From assembly GCF_025641885.1 (NCBI RefSeq), contig NZ_JAOTQN010000006.1, forward strand, positions 1-34,690: a DNA stretch of 34,690 bases. Direction: 5' to 3'. A program made the translations under genes and the position numbers. The stretch is from Pyrobaculum sp. 3827-6. Lineage in GTDB: Archaea > Thermoproteota > Thermoprotei > Thermoproteales > Thermoproteaceae. Below, piece after piece: positions 20,967 through 29,989 of the stretch. The notes beneath the pieces were generated by a model. That model worked only from the letters and a program-made list of their open reading frames with translations. It searched no databases and was not told the origin of the DNA. Within the stretch, counting starts at the first letter, position 1. Each line of letters begins with the position of its first letter.

Positions 20967-21647
20967 GTGGGGGCTGTGGAGTTTAGGTCGGTGAGGGTCT
21001 TGGCTTTCGACGTGTACGGCACGTTGTTTGACCTCGGGTCTCTTGTGGAGGCGGCGAGGGGCGTCGCGCCAGATCCGGCGGGGTTTGTGGCTATGTGGCG
21101 GTCGAAGCAGTTGGAGTACGCCCTCCTGCTCTCCATGATGGGTAGGTATGAGAGGTTTCGGGTGGTGACTGAGAGGGCGCTTAGGTACGTCAACAGGAGG
21201 CTGGGGCTTGGGCTGGGGGAGGCGGAGGTGCAGAGGCTACTCGAGGCGTGGCTTAGGCTCAGGCCCCACCCGGACGTGCCGGGGGCTCTGGCCAGGCTCG
21301 CGTCTCGCTACACCGTGGTGGCCTTGACTAATGGCGACGTGGATATGGTGGACGAGTTGCTGAGAGGCGCAGGCGTCCGCCACCACTTCGCCGCGATTCT
21401 CTCAGCTGAGGAGGCCGGCGTCTTTAAGCCGAGCCCGCGGGTGTACGGCCTCGTGGCGAGGCTCGGGGTTCAGCTGGGGGAGGTCGCCCTCGTCTCCTCC
21501 AACCCCTGGGACGCCGCGGGGGCCGCCAACGCGGGGCTCAAGGCGGTCTATGTAAATCGACACGGCCTGCCGCCCGAGGAGCTGGACGCGGCTCCCCACC
21601 TGGTGGTGAGGGATTTGGAGGAGCTCGCCGCGGCCCTTCTGGGCTGA
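20967..21647 (+). CDS. HAD-superfamily hydrolase, haloacid dehalogenase-like
   Basis: About 226 residues. Motif I is VLAFDVYGTLFD, with the nucleophile Asp. Motif II is VVALTNGD. The Lys motif is GVFKPSPRVYGL, and motif III lies in ALVSSNPWDAAGAANAGL. The order and the cap domain fit the L-2-haloacid dehalogenase branch (type II). The true substrate may be a phosphate ester or another small molecule, since this branch is often annotated by similarity only. The frame can start at GTG 20952, but the TATA position favours GTG 20967 or 20976. It stands alone, divergent from the propeller gene and convergent with phoU. Confidence 0.88.
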   Translation: MGAVEFRSVRVLAFDVYGTLFDLGSLVEAARGVAPDPAGFVAMWRSKQLEYALLLSMMGRYERFRVVTERALRYVNRRLGLGLGEAEVQRLLEAWLRLRPHPDVPGALARLASRYTVVALTNGDVDMVDELLRGAGVRHHFAAILSAEEAGVFKPSPRVYGLVARLGVQLGEVALVSSNPWDAAGAANAGLKAVYVNRHGLPPEELDAAPHLVVRDLEELAAALLG

Positions 21648-21683
21648 CGCCGGCTACTGAGGGTGTAGGTGTATACTACTGTC

Positions 21684-22526
21684 TTACCTCTGCTGTTTGA
21701 TACGAGCCTCGGCTTCGCCGAGTGTGGGCTTTTTACCTGCAAGGTCGTATATGGCCATGTCTAGGTACACCTCGGCTGAGTTCTCCAGGTAGTCGACGAC
21801 CCTCACCGCGTGTAGCATGGCGATTTCAGACTTGGCCTTCTGCATGACGTGGAATCTCTTCGACGCCGCTGTGGAGAGGAATTTGGCGATGTGGTCCACC
21901 GTGCGCCGCTCGTGGATCTCTGCCAGCTCCCTGGCCGCCTCTAGCAAGGTTGCCCACATCTCCGGCTGGCTTTCGCTTAGGTAGAGCTCCCTTATGTGGT
22001 CAACCGCCCGTTCGTAGTACCTAGCCAGCTGGATGTAGAATGCGCACTTCGGCGTGGGCCACTTGGCGCAGAGCCTATTCACAGTCAGCCTCAACACGTC
22101 GCTTTCGTCGTCGGCGGCCTCCACCACACGTCTCGTCGCCGTGCCCCCCGCCAAGCCCTCGAGGAGGTAGAGGAGGACCTTCACCATCCTGTCTACAACC
22201 TCCCCCTTGTCGACGTACCTATCCACATACCTAATCTTTACAAGCCCGCCTCCGTCGACGACCTGGGCGTATACCTTCTCAGCCGCCTTCTCCACGTCCT
22301 GGCTTTTTGGTATTTCCAACTCGTCTAGCCCCGCTGCGTAGCCCGCCACGACGTAGTACGGCGCCGGGTTGTCGGCCGTGTAGTGCCTAAGGGCTGGGGG
22401 GACTACCCCAACGAAGTCGCCCTCCCAGAACACGAAGACCTCCCTAGTGTCGTACCGGGAGGCTACCTTCTTCGGCAGGTAGAGGAGGTAGGAACCCCTG
22501 AGCGAGATTAACCTACGGCGTTCCAT
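21684..22526 (-). CDS. AbrB-PhoU phosphate-uptake regulator
   Basis: 280 residues. The N-terminal 45 residues (ISLRGSYLLYLPKKVASRY) form an AbrB-like DNA-binding hairpin. The rest is PhoU-like helical sequence (ARYYERAVDHIRELY, HERRTVDHIAKFL). Archaeal proteins with this layout are thought to link Pst transport state to transcription. The gene is divergent from pstS, with about 140 bases between them, which strongly supports a phosphate role. ATG 22526 has TTTAAA about 21 bases upstream. Confidence 0.85.
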   Translation of the reverse strand: MERRRLISLRGSYLLYLPKKVASRYDTREVFVFWEGDFVGVVPPALRHYTADNPAPYYVVAGYAAGLDELEIPKSQDVEKAAEKVYAQVVDGGGLVKIRYVDRYVDKGEVVDRMVKVLLYLLEGLAGGTATRRVVEAADDESDVLRLTVNRLCAKWPTPKCAFYIQLARYYERAVDHIRELYLSESQPEMWATLLEAARELAEIHERRTVDHIAKFLSTAASKRFHVMQKAKSEIAMLHAVRVVDYLENSAEVYLDMAIYDLAGKKPTLGEAEARIKQQR

Positions 22527-22542
22527 GTAAAACAGTAGCCGT

Positions 22543-22568
22543 ATTTAAAGATATCATATATCCATATG
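22543..22568. promoter_or_regulatory. phoU promoter and AT-rich inverted repeat
   Basis: TATTTAAAG at 22542-22550 serves phoU on the minus strand. Beside it CATAT and ATATG (22555-22568) form a short inverted repeat that could be an operator. The operator role is inference. Confidence 0.4.
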
Positions 22569-22636
22569 AATGTTGTAAATGTGTGTGGGCTTATTTAGCT
22601 CCTGATCCACCTGGCCGACGCCGTGTTCATAGCACA

Positions 22637-22646
22637 AATCTTTATC
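22637..22646 (+). promoter_or_regulatory. pstS TATA box
   Basis: AATCTTTATC is centred about 26 bases before ATG 22668. The GTG at 22623 lies upstream of the box and so cannot be the start. Confidence 0.6.
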
Positions 22647-22667
22647 TGGGTTGACCTCCACGCGGCT

Positions 22668-23915
22668 ATGAATATGGATAGAAAACTCGTCGCCGTGGTT
22701 GCAGTCGCGGTGTTGGCTGTGGCGGCGGTGGGGGTGTGGCTGATGTCTAGTCCACAGATGGCCCCGAGCTCCACGGCAACGTCTTCCGCGACCCAGACCA
22801 CGGCTACAGCTTCTCAGTCGGCTACTTCCACAGCTACGTCTCATCCTGTGCTTTCCGGCACCGTGACTGGCGCTGGCGCCACGTTCCCCCTGCCCCAGAT
22901 ACAGAGGTGGTCCACCTTGTTTAGGGAGTATACCGGCGGCAAGGTTGTTGTCAACTACCAAGGGGTGGGGTCCGGCGCCGGCCAGTCGAAGTTTCTGAAC
23001 AGGGAGATTGACTTCGCCGGCTCCGACATACCGCTCACGCCGCAGAACTACGAGAAGCTGAAGGGCCTGGTCTACCAGTTTCCTGAAATTGCGGGCTCCA
23101 TCGTGGTTGCGTACAACGTGCCGGAGATCGCCTACTCCAAGACTGGGAAGTACCTGAACCTAACGGCGGAGGTGATCGCTAAGATATACATGGGGGAGGT
23201 GAAGCAGTGGTGTGATCCGAGTATAAAGGCCCTGAATCCTGCGCTGGCGGATAAGTTGCCGTGTAGAGACATCATCGCGGTCCACCGTAGCGACGGCTCG
23301 GGTACCACGGCCTACTTCACCCTGTGGCTTGCCAAGGCCTACGAGCCGTGGGGCGACGCCGTGGGCTGGGGCTTGACTGTCAAGTGGCCTGTTGACCAGA
23401 CGGGCCGCGGCGTAGGTGGCCAGGGCAACCCCGGCGTTGCGTCAGCTGTCGAGAAGACCGAGTACTCCGTTGGCTACATCGAGTACGCCTACTACGCACT
23501 TAACAAGAAGAAGTACGACGACATCGGAGGCATCGCCTACATAAGGAACGACAACGACGGCAAGTGGTATCTACCCCTGCCCGAGATGGTGCAGATGGGG
23601 CTCTCAGCCGGGCTGGAGAGGTATAGGCAGAAATACGGGGCGTACCCCAAGCCGGACGAGGACTGGAACGCAGTGATTCAGGAGCTGGCCAACCCGCCTA
23701 GAGGCTACCCCCTGTCGGCCCTGTCCTTCTTCATTGTCTGGAAGGACTACTCAGCCGCGGGGTACCCGGACGCCGCCGCCAAGGCCCAGCTGGTTAGGGA
23801 GTTCATGAGGTATGTGCTGACTACGGGTCAGCAGGCCGTCGTTGAGGGCTACATAGCTCTGCCCCAGGAGCTGGCTCAGATTGGCCTGAGCGCGGTCAGC
23901 CAAATCAAGCCTTAA
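22668..23915 (+). CDS. pstS: Phosphate ABC transporter binding protein
   Basis: 415 residues. A membrane anchor (KLVAVVAVAVLAVAAVGVW) is followed by a Ser/Thr/Ala-rich linker and then the phosphate-binding domain. Phosphate-contact motifs are visible: GAGATFPLPQIQRW, YQGVGSGAGQSKF, FAGSDIPL and VHRSDGSGTTAYF. The protein captures phosphate outside the cell for the PstCA permease. Start ATG 22668 (or 22674) is fixed by the TATA box. The gene leads the pst cluster and is divergent from a phoU-type regulator, so phosphate control is likely. Confidence 0.95.
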   Translation: MNMDRKLVAVVAVAVLAVAAVGVWLMSSPQMAPSSTATSSATQTTATASQSATSTATSHPVLSGTVTGAGATFPLPQIQRWSTLFREYTGGKVVVNYQGVGSGAGQSKFLNREIDFAGSDIPLTPQNYEKLKGLVYQFPEIAGSIVVAYNVPEIAYSKTGKYLNLTAEVIAKIYMGEVKQWCDPSIKALNPALADKLPCRDIIAVHRSDGSGTTAYFTLWLAKAYEPWGDAVGWGLTVKWPVDQTGRGVGGQGNPGVASAVEKTEYSVGYIEYAYYALNKKKYDDIGGIAYIRNDNDGKWYLPLPEMVQMGLSAGLERYRQKYGAYPKPDEDWNAVIQELANPPRGYPLSALSFFIVWKDYSAAGYPDAAAKAQLVREFMRYVLTTGQQAVVEGYIALPQELAQIGLSAVSQIKP

Positions 23916-23916
23916 A

Positions 23917-23930
23917 AACTGGCTTTTTTT
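23917..23930 (+). terminator. T-tract between pstS and pstC
   Basis: A run of seven T follows GGC right after the pstS stop. Such tracts slow or stop archaeal RNA polymerase, so part of the transcripts may end here, giving more PstS than permease. Inference from sequence only. Confidence 0.4.
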
Positions 23931-23937
23931 GAAATGC

Positions 23938-24876
23938 ATGCTGGGGCTCTTATTGCTACTTTTTTTGGGATTCTACGCGGTGAGCGCGGCGGCCCTCATA
24001 TTCCTCAAGTTTCGGTGGGGGATGAGGGTTGTGGGCCTGGCCGCGGTTTTGATTCTCGGCTCCATTGCGGTTATGTTCGCCGTATACTCAGCGCCTGCTC
24101 TGGCGAAGTACGGCCTCTCGCTGTTCACAACGGCGGAGTGGGATCCCGGCGCCGAGCGGTACGGCCTCCTCTCCGCCATAGTGGGAACGCTTATCTCGTC
24201 GGCGATCGCAATAACGGTGGCCATGCCCCTGGCCGTCAGCGCCGCCGTGGCCATAAACGAGTTTCTCCCCAGCCGGGTGAGGTGGGTCGTGGCCTCTCTT
24301 CTTGACCTCACTGCGGCTATGCCCACTGTGATATACGGGCTGTGGGGTAGGGATGTCCTGGGGCCGGCGCTCGCCGCCGGGCTGAATGCGCTGGGCCGCT
24401 GGCTCCTCGGCGTCGAGCCGGTGAGGGCCCCCCTCAACCTCTTGACGGCGGGGGTTCTTTTAGCAGTCATGATTACGCCGTACGCCGCGGCGATTATCAG
24501 AGAGGGGTACGTCCTCATCCCGAGGCAGATCGAGGAGGCGATATACGCCGTGGGGGCCACGCGGTTCGAGGCGGTGTTGATTAAGCTTAGATACATCAAG
24601 CAGTACGTGGCGGGGGGCTTCTTCCTCGCCTTGGGCCGCGCCATGGGGGAGACCGCCGCGGTGGCCATGGTTGTGGGGGGCAACTACGTAAGGCTGGTCC
24701 TCAACCCGGTTGACCCGGGCATCACCATCTCGTCTCTCATCGCTCTGCAGTTCCCCAACGCCGCCAACTACCTCTACATGACCCCGGTGCTGTACGCCGC
24801 CGCCTTGACGCTCGTCCTCATGGGCCTGGTCATAAACGGCGTCGCCCTCTACCTCCTGTACAGATGGCAGGTATGA
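23938..24876 (+). CDS. pstC: Phosphate ABC transporter permease PstC
   Basis: 312 residues with about six membrane segments. The permease EAA-type loop is seen as REGYVLIPRQIEEAIYAVGATRFEAV, and GRAMGETAAVAMVVG is typical of Pst permeases. It forms the membrane channel with PstA. The frame allows an earlier TTG at 23929, but ATG 23938 begins the hydrophobic segment directly and is preferred. It ends in an ATGA overlap with pstA. Confidence 0.92.
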   Translation: MLGLLLLLFLGFYAVSAAALIFLKFRWGMRVVGLAAVLILGSIAVMFAVYSAPALAKYGLSLFTTAEWDPGAERYGLLSAIVGTLISSAIAITVAMPLAVSAAVAINEFLPSRVRWVVASLLDLTAAMPTVIYGLWGRDVLGPALAAGLNALGRWLLGVEPVRAPLNLLTAGVLLAVMITPYAAAIIREGYVLIPRQIEEAIYAVGATRFEAVLIKLRYIKQYVAGGFFLALGRAMGETAAVAMVVGGNYVRLVLNPVDPGITISSLIALQFPNAANYLYMTPVLYAAALTLVLMGLVINGVALYLLYRWQV

Positions 24877-25793
24877 ACTGGCGTAGGGTTAAGAACTGGC
24901 TGGGGATCGGCGCCATCGTCGTGCTCTCCCTCTTCGCCGTGGCGCCTGTTCTGTTTGTGGTGGTTTCCATCTACGTGGCTGGCGCCGTCGCAATAGCCAG
25001 CCTGGGGGGCTTGGCTACTTTCCTAACGGCGGAGCCCCCCGACCCCTTCGCGACGAGTGGCGGCGTGGGGCCTCTATTAGCCGGCACCCTCTACATGACG
25101 GCGCTGGGGGCCGCCGCCGGAATACTGGTGGGCTTTCCCATAGGGATCTACATAGGCGAGTTCAAGAGGGATAAGCTGTCCCACGTGGCGAGGGGGGCGG
25201 TTAACATGTTGGTGGAGTTCCCCACAATCGCCATGGGTTTGTTTGTCTACGGGATGTTCAGCATGGTGAGGAGAGATGTGAACAGCTTGTTGGCCCCCCT
25301 CTCTAGAGATCTTTCAAGTGTCCTGGGGGGCTGGGTGACGTGGTTCGTGGGCCCCCTCGACTTCTACAACGCGTACATAGGCGCCGCCGCCCTGGCCATC
25401 GTCATGATTCCCTACGTGGCGCTCTTCACAGCGAGCGCATACGCCTCTATAGACCAGCCGCTGAGGGAGGCGGCGTACAGCCTGTCGGGGAGGGAGTACA
25501 AAGCCGTCTTCGCTGTGTTGAGGAAGGTGGTGTGGAGAGCCGTCTTGGCCTCCTTCCTCCTGGGCACCGCCAAGATAGCTGGAGAGACCGCGCCTCTGTT
25601 CTTCACCGCGCTTGGCAACCACTACTATGCCCCCTTCACGGGGCCTACGGGAGCCGTCACTCTGTGGATATACGAAGCGGCGCAGTCCAGCTACAAGGTG
25701 CAGGTGGACTCCGCCTACGGCGCCGCCGCGGTGCTCCTCACTGTGGTGCTGGCGCTCTTCATACTCGCCAAGTTGCTGGGGAGGGGGAGGTGA
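24873..25793 (+). CDS. pstA: Phosphate ABC transporter permease PstA
   Basis: 306 residues, about six membrane segments. The coupling loop YASIDQPLREAAYSLSGREYKAV and the motif GTAKIAGETAPLFFTALG are typical of PstA. ATG 24873 overlaps the pstC stop as ATGA, so the two permeases are translationally coupled; the earlier ATG 24864 is less likely. It partners PstC in the membrane. Confidence 0.92.
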   Translation: MNWRRVKNWLGIGAIVVLSLFAVAPVLFVVVSIYVAGAVAIASLGGLATFLTAEPPDPFATSGGVGPLLAGTLYMTALGAAAGILVGFPIGIYIGEFKRDKLSHVARGAVNMLVEFPTIAMGLFVYGMFSMVRRDVNSLLAPLSRDLSSVLGGWVTWFVGPLDFYNAYIGAAALAIVMIPYVALFTASAYASIDQPLREAAYSLSGREYKAVFAVLRKVVWRAVLASFLLGTAKIAGETAPLFFTALGNHYYAPFTGPTGAVTLWIYEAAQSSYKVQVDSAYGAAAVLLTVVLALFILAKLLGRGR

Positions 25794-25812
25794 GGCGAGG
25801 TATATGGAAAAT

Positions 25813-25821
25813 GGATATAAG
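25813..25821 (+). promoter_or_regulatory. TATA box for pstB
   Basis: GGATATAAG is centred about 25 bases before ATG 25842. It gives pstB its own leaderless promoter inside the pst cluster. Confidence 0.55.
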
Positions 25822-25841
25822 TAGCCACACACCCGGCCGCC

Positions 25842-26594
25842 ATGAGCAAAATCGAGATTAGGGACCTCTGGCTCTCCTTCGGGAAGGTCGCCGTCCTCCA
25901 GGGCGTCAACCTCTCCGTAGCCGAGAGGAAGATAACGGCGCTTATGGGCCCCTCGGGTAGCGGCAAGTCGACGATACTGCGGGTGCTCAACAGACTCATC
26001 GAGCTCATCCCGGAGGCTGTGGTGAAGGGCGACGTGTATTTAGATGGGCGGAGCATATTCTCCATGGACGTGGTGGAGCTTAGGAAGAGGGTTCAGATGA
26101 TTTTCCAGATACCAAACCCAATACCCAACCTCTCCATATTTGAAAACGTGGCTCTGGGCCTCAAGCTGAACAAACTGGTTCGCAACAGAAGTGAGCTGTA
26201 CAGCCGGGTCAAGACTGCCCTGGAGAGGGCCCAGCTGTGGGAGGAGGTAAAGGACAGGCTCAGCTCTCCCGCCGGTAAGCTGTCGGGGGGTCAGCAACAG
26301 AGGCTCTGCGTCGCCCGCGCCCTGGCCTTCGAGCCTGAGGTTCTGCTAGCCGACGAGCCCACGGCTAATCTCGACCCCGAAAACACGGCCAGGCTTGAGG
26401 AGCTGTTTCTCGACTTGAAGAAGGACGTGACCATTATCCTCGTGACGCACTTCCCGGGGCAGGCGGCTAGGATAAGCGACTACGTGGCGTTTCTCTACAA
26501 GGGACGCATCGTGGAGACGGGACCCACGAAGGAGGTTTTTACAAACCCCAAGCATGAATTAACAGAAAAATACGTCACAGGAAAACTATATTAA
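25842..26594 (+). CDS. pstB: Phosphate ABC transporter ATPase
   Basis: 250 residues. Walker A is GPSGSGKST (36-44), the signature is LSGGQ (147-151), Walker B is EVLLADEPT with Glu172, and the H-loop His is 203. The spacing and motifs fit PstB, which powers phosphate import through PstCA. It is separated from pstA by 48 bases that hold a TATA box, so it can be expressed from its own promoter as well as with the operon. Confidence 0.93.
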   Translation: MSKIEIRDLWLSFGKVAVLQGVNLSVAERKITALMGPSGSGKSTILRVLNRLIELIPEAVVKGDVYLDGRSIFSMDVVELRKRVQMIFQIPNPIPNLSIFENVALGLKLNKLVRNRSELYSRVKTALERAQLWEEVKDRLSSPAGKLSGGQQQRLCVARALAFEPEVLLADEPTANLDPENTARLEELFLDLKKDVTIILVTHFPGQAARISDYVAFLYKGRIVETGPTKEVFTNPKHELTEKYVTGKLY

Positions 26595-26699
26595 GAATTC
26601 AAATAATTATTCAAAGCGAAGACTTAATGAAAGTCTTAAAATATTTGTAGAGACAATTCTTTAGGTAAATCTATAATTATATATCATGTAATATAAAAA
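26595..26699. other. AT-rich spacer between pst and liv clusters
   Basis: Strongly A/T-rich, with T-runs that may end pst transcripts. No gene or clear hairpin terminator is seen. Confidence 0.4.
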
Positions 26700-26708
26700 C
26701 TTATATAG
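26700..26708 (+). promoter_or_regulatory. TATA box for the liv-type operon
   Basis: CTTATATAG is centred about 23 bases before ATG 26727. It is the only clear promoter for the five-gene ABC operon. Confidence 0.6.
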
Positions 26709-26726
26709 TTCTAAAGTCACTACGCT

Positions 26727-28154
26727 ATGGCCGGTTCTAAAACTCTCTGGGTGATAGCCTTAGCTGTTGCGGTGGTTGTGATAGGGGCGCTGGCATGGAT
26801 GGCAACGCAACCTTCAGCCCAGCCCACTGCCACCCCAAGCCCAATCCCCACCACATCGACCACCCAGCCGCCGTCTCCCACTCAGACGCCGCCGGCGACC
26901 ACCACCAGCACACCCACGGCTACGCAGCCAAAGCCAGCGGGTGAGTGCCCAGATGAGATAGTTATCGGCACTGCAATGCCTATCTCCGGCAGATACGCCG
27001 CCGAGGGGCAGTACTCTCTCTGGGGTGCCTTGGCCGTGGTTAATTGGATAAACGACAATGGTGGGATCGACTGTGGCGGTAAGAAGGTGAGGGTGAGGCT
27101 TCTCTATAGAGATAGCGAGTCTAAGCTAGAGCTGGCTCAAAGCATCACGGAGGCCTTGGTAACTCAGGACAAGGTGCACTTCCTCCTGAGCCCCTACGGC
27201 TCTGACCTCGCTCTGGGGGTGTCGCCCATAGCCGAGAAGTACGGCGTCTTGATGGCTGTGGTGGGCGCCTCTTCTGACCGCATATTCCAGCAGGGGTTTA
27301 AGTATGTGCTGGGCGTGGCGGCGCCAGCTAGTCAGTACATGGCCTCCGTGCTTGATATGGTGACTAATAAGGACCCCACTGTGAAGAAGGTGGCTATCCT
27401 CTATAGAAACAGCGAGTTTAATAGACAGGTGGCGGAGGGCGCCAAGGCTTATGCCGAGAAGCTGGGTCTGCAGGTGGTGAAGTACGAGGTCTACGACTCC
27501 TCGACGAATGACTTGACGCCGCAGATTCTTAAGGTTAAGCAGGCGGCCCCCGACATAATCCTCGTGGCCTCCCACTTCGCCGACGGCCAGCTGGCCGTCA
27601 GGCAACTAGCTGAGCAGAAGGTAGACGCCAAGCTCATCGCCCTGTCTGTGGCCCCCCTGGTGCCCGACTTCTATAAGACACTTAAGGAAAAGGCGGAGTG
27701 CATAGTTGGGCCCTCTCACTGGGAGCCCGGGGTGAGGTACAGCCCCGACGTGGCTAAGCAGAGGGGTGTGGAGTGGTTTGGGCCCACCAGGGAGGAGTTT
27801 ATTACATATTTCAAGAATGTGGCTAAGCAGATGGGCGGACAGGAGGTGGATCCTGGCTACCACGCCGCATGGGCCGCCGAGGGCGTCTTGACTATACTAT
27901 ACGGCGTGCAGAAAGCCGCGTCGGTGAATTCAGACAAGGTTCTAGCCGCTCTGCAGAACGCCAGGTTTATGACATTCTTCAGCGAGTTCAAGCTCGACCC
28001 TAAGACAAATCTCAACGTGGCCCACAGCATGGTGGTGATCCAGTGGCAAGGCGGCAACAGAGTGGTTGTCTGGCCGCCGGACGTTGCCGAGGGTAAGCTG
28101 GCGTACCCATCCCTTACCTGGGATCAGAAGGCGGCTGGCCAGACCTGTAAGTAG
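26727..28154 (+). CDS. Branched-chain amino-acid-type ABC binding protein
   Basis: 475 residues. A membrane anchor (LWVIALAVAVVVIGALAW) is followed by a Thr/Pro/Ser-rich linker (residues about 28-70), then a LivJ-like receptor domain with EIVIGTAMPISGRYAAEGQ, DNGGIDCGGKKVRVRLLYRD and DPGYHAAWAAEGVLTILYG. It binds the solute outside the membrane. Members bind leucine/isoleucine/valine, other amino acids, urea or amides, so the ligand is open. It is first in a tight operon with two permeases and two ATPases. Three Cys in the mature domain could form disulfides. Confidence 0.9.
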   Translation: MAGSKTLWVIALAVAVVVIGALAWMATQPSAQPTATPSPIPTTSTTQPPSPTQTPPATTTSTPTATQPKPAGECPDEIVIGTAMPISGRYAAEGQYSLWGALAVVNWINDNGGIDCGGKKVRVRLLYRDSESKLELAQSITEALVTQDKVHFLLSPYGSDLALGVSPIAEKYGVLMAVVGASSDRIFQQGFKYVLGVAAPASQYMASVLDMVTNKDPTVKKVAILYRNSEFNRQVAEGAKAYAEKLGLQVVKYEVYDSSTNDLTPQILKVKQAAPDIILVASHFADGQLAVRQLAEQKVDAKLIALSVAPLVPDFYKTLKEKAECIVGPSHWEPGVRYSPDVAKQRGVEWFGPTREEFITYFKNVAKQMGGQEVDPGYHAAWAAEGVLTILYGVQKAASVNSDKVLAALQNARFMTFFSEFKLDPKTNLNVAHSMVVIQWQGGNRVVVWPPDVAEGKLAYPSLTWDQKAAGQTCK

Positions 28155-28157
28155 GAG

Positions 28158-29030
28158 ATGGATATACTCCCCTTTTTCCTCACAGGGATCATAATCGGCT
28201 CTATCTACGGCCTGACCACCCTCGGCCTGAGCCTCATCTTCGGCGTGCTGAGGGTGGCCAACGTGGCCCACGGATCTTTTATAATGATTGGCGCCTACAT
28301 CGCCTACCTGGCATTCGTCTCGTGGGCTCTTCCGCCTTTTGGCTCTGCCCTAATTGCCCTCCTAGTGGGGCTGGCGGCCGGCTACCTTGTATACATAGGG
28401 GTCATTAAGCCGTTGGGCAAGGCCGAGCTGAACATATTAGTCGCCCTCTTCGCCCTCGGGGCGCTTCTGGCCGAGGTGGCTAGGCTCGTCTGGGGGCCCG
28501 ACTTTGTGGGTTATACGTGGAGCATCGGGTCGGTGGAGGTTGCCGGGCTCCAGATAGAGATTACGAAGCTGATCGGCGCCGTCCTCGCGTTGGCAATAGC
28601 CGTGGCTCTGGAGCTTCTGTTGAGGAAGACCTACTTCGGCAGGTCTATTAGGGCAGTGGTTCAGGACCCAGTGGGGGCGATGGTCGTCGGCGTCGACGTG
28701 CAGCGGGTCTTCTCCGCAAGCGCCGCCGTCGGTATAGGCGTCACGACCCTCGGCGGCGTGCTCCTCACCCTATTCATCCCGGTGGGCATCAACCCCTACA
28801 TGGGTGGCCCCTATACCCTAATCGGCTTCGTAATTGCGGTGCTGGGGGGGCTCGGGTCTATTATGGGTGCCTACCTAGCGGGCCTCCTATTCGGCGTGTT
28901 TGAGTCTGTGGGTTTCTACGTCTTCTCGGCTCTCGGCTTCGCCGAGCCTTCACAGATGGCGCTCTTCCTCGCCTTTGTCTTGCTACTGCTCGTCCTGCTG
29001 TTTAAGCCCACGGGGCTGTTTAGGCTATGA
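28158..29030 (+). CDS. livH: LivH-type ABC permease
   Basis: 290 residues, about eight membrane segments. It opens with FLTGIIIGSIYGLTTLGLSLIFGVLRVANVAHGSF, typical of LivH, and has the loop RAVVQDPVGAMVVGVDVQRV. It starts three bases after the binding-protein stop, with GGAG just upstream as ribosome-binding site. It forms the channel with the LivM-type permease. Confidence 0.92.
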   Translation: MDILPFFLTGIIIGSIYGLTTLGLSLIFGVLRVANVAHGSFIMIGAYIAYLAFVSWALPPFGSALIALLVGLAAGYLVYIGVIKPLGKAELNILVALFALGALLAEVARLVWGPDFVGYTWSIGSVEVAGLQIEITKLIGAVLALAIAVALELLLRKTYFGRSIRAVVQDPVGAMVVGVDVQRVFSASAAVGIGVTTLGGVLLTLFIPVGINPYMGGPYTLIGFVIAVLGGLGSIMGAYLAGLLFGVFESVGFYVFSALGFAEPSQMALFLAFVLLLLVLLFKPTGLFRL

Positions 29031-29989
29031 GGCCCTACATACCCCTGGGCATATACCTCGCCTTGATGGGGGCCGCCTTTGTCTTCCCGGAGTATTCAAA
29101 GCTGATTGCCTCCATCGCCTTTTTTATGGCGCTGGGCCAGGCGGTGAATATTTTTGTGGGTCTTACCGGATATGTTGATTTCGGCTACGCCGCCTTTCTT
29201 GCAATGGGTGCATACGGCGTGGGGATCACGGTGACGTACTGGCCTGGGCTGGGCGTCGCGGCGTTGCCTATCGGCCTCGCGCTGGGGGTTTTACTCGCGG
29301 CGGGTCTCGCATCGGTTGTGGGGGCAATAGCGCTGCGGCTTAGGGGTGCCTACTTCGCCATCGCTACGATTGGCGTAAACGAGGGGGTGAAGCACTTGAT
29401 CGTGGGGGCCAACATCTGGGGGGGCGGCGCCGGGCTGATACTAAGCGCCAACATGTTCAAGGCTTTTGGGAGGGACACGGCACTGTACATAGCTAACGTG
29501 GGATCGACCATATTGATATTAGTCACGGCTTTGATAGCGGTTGTCGCCATGTATGTCATACAGGCGAGCAGGGCTGGATACGCCCTCGCCGCGGTTAGAC
29601 AAGACGAGGACGCCGCCAAGGTGATGGGCATAAACCCAACGAAGTATAAGCTACTGGCGTTTCTAACCAGCGCGTCGCTGTCGGGCCTCCTCGGCGCCTC
29701 GTACTTCAGCCTTGGTAATATGCAGGTGTTCCCAGAAAACGTCTTTTTTGTTGAGTACATACTCGACGGGCTCGCGGTTATGTTTCTCGGAGGCGCCGGG
29801 ACCGTGACGGGGCCAATAGTAGGCGGGCTTATATACTTCGGCGTTAGGTACCTCATGGGCTTAGTGGCGCCGGGGACGCAGGCGCTTGTCACCTCGCTGA
29901 TAGTCTTCCTAGTGGTAATCCTGCTACCCAAGGGTGTGGTGGGTACGCTCAGAGAGAGGGTACCTATGCTTAGGTGGTGGCTACCATGA
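29027..29989 (+). CDS. livM: LivM-type ABC permease
   Basis: 320 residues, eight or so membrane segments. Family motifs are GLTGYVDFGYAAFLAMGAY, LRGAYFAIATIGVNEG and AVRQDEDAAKVMGINPTKYK. ATG 29027 overlaps the livH stop (ATGA), so the two are coupled. Confidence 0.92.
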   Translation: MRPYIPLGIYLALMGAAFVFPEYSKLIASIAFFMALGQAVNIFVGLTGYVDFGYAAFLAMGAYGVGITVTYWPGLGVAALPIGLALGVLLAAGLASVVGAIALRLRGAYFAIATIGVNEGVKHLIVGANIWGGGAGLILSANMFKAFGRDTALYIANVGSTILILVTALIAVVAMYVIQASRAGYALAAVRQDEDAAKVMGINPTKYKLLAFLTSASLSGLLGASYFSLGNMQVFPENVFFVEYILDGLAVMFLGGAGTVTGPIVGGLIYFGVRYLMGLVAPGTQALVTSLIVFLVVILLPKGVVGTLRERVPMLRWWLP

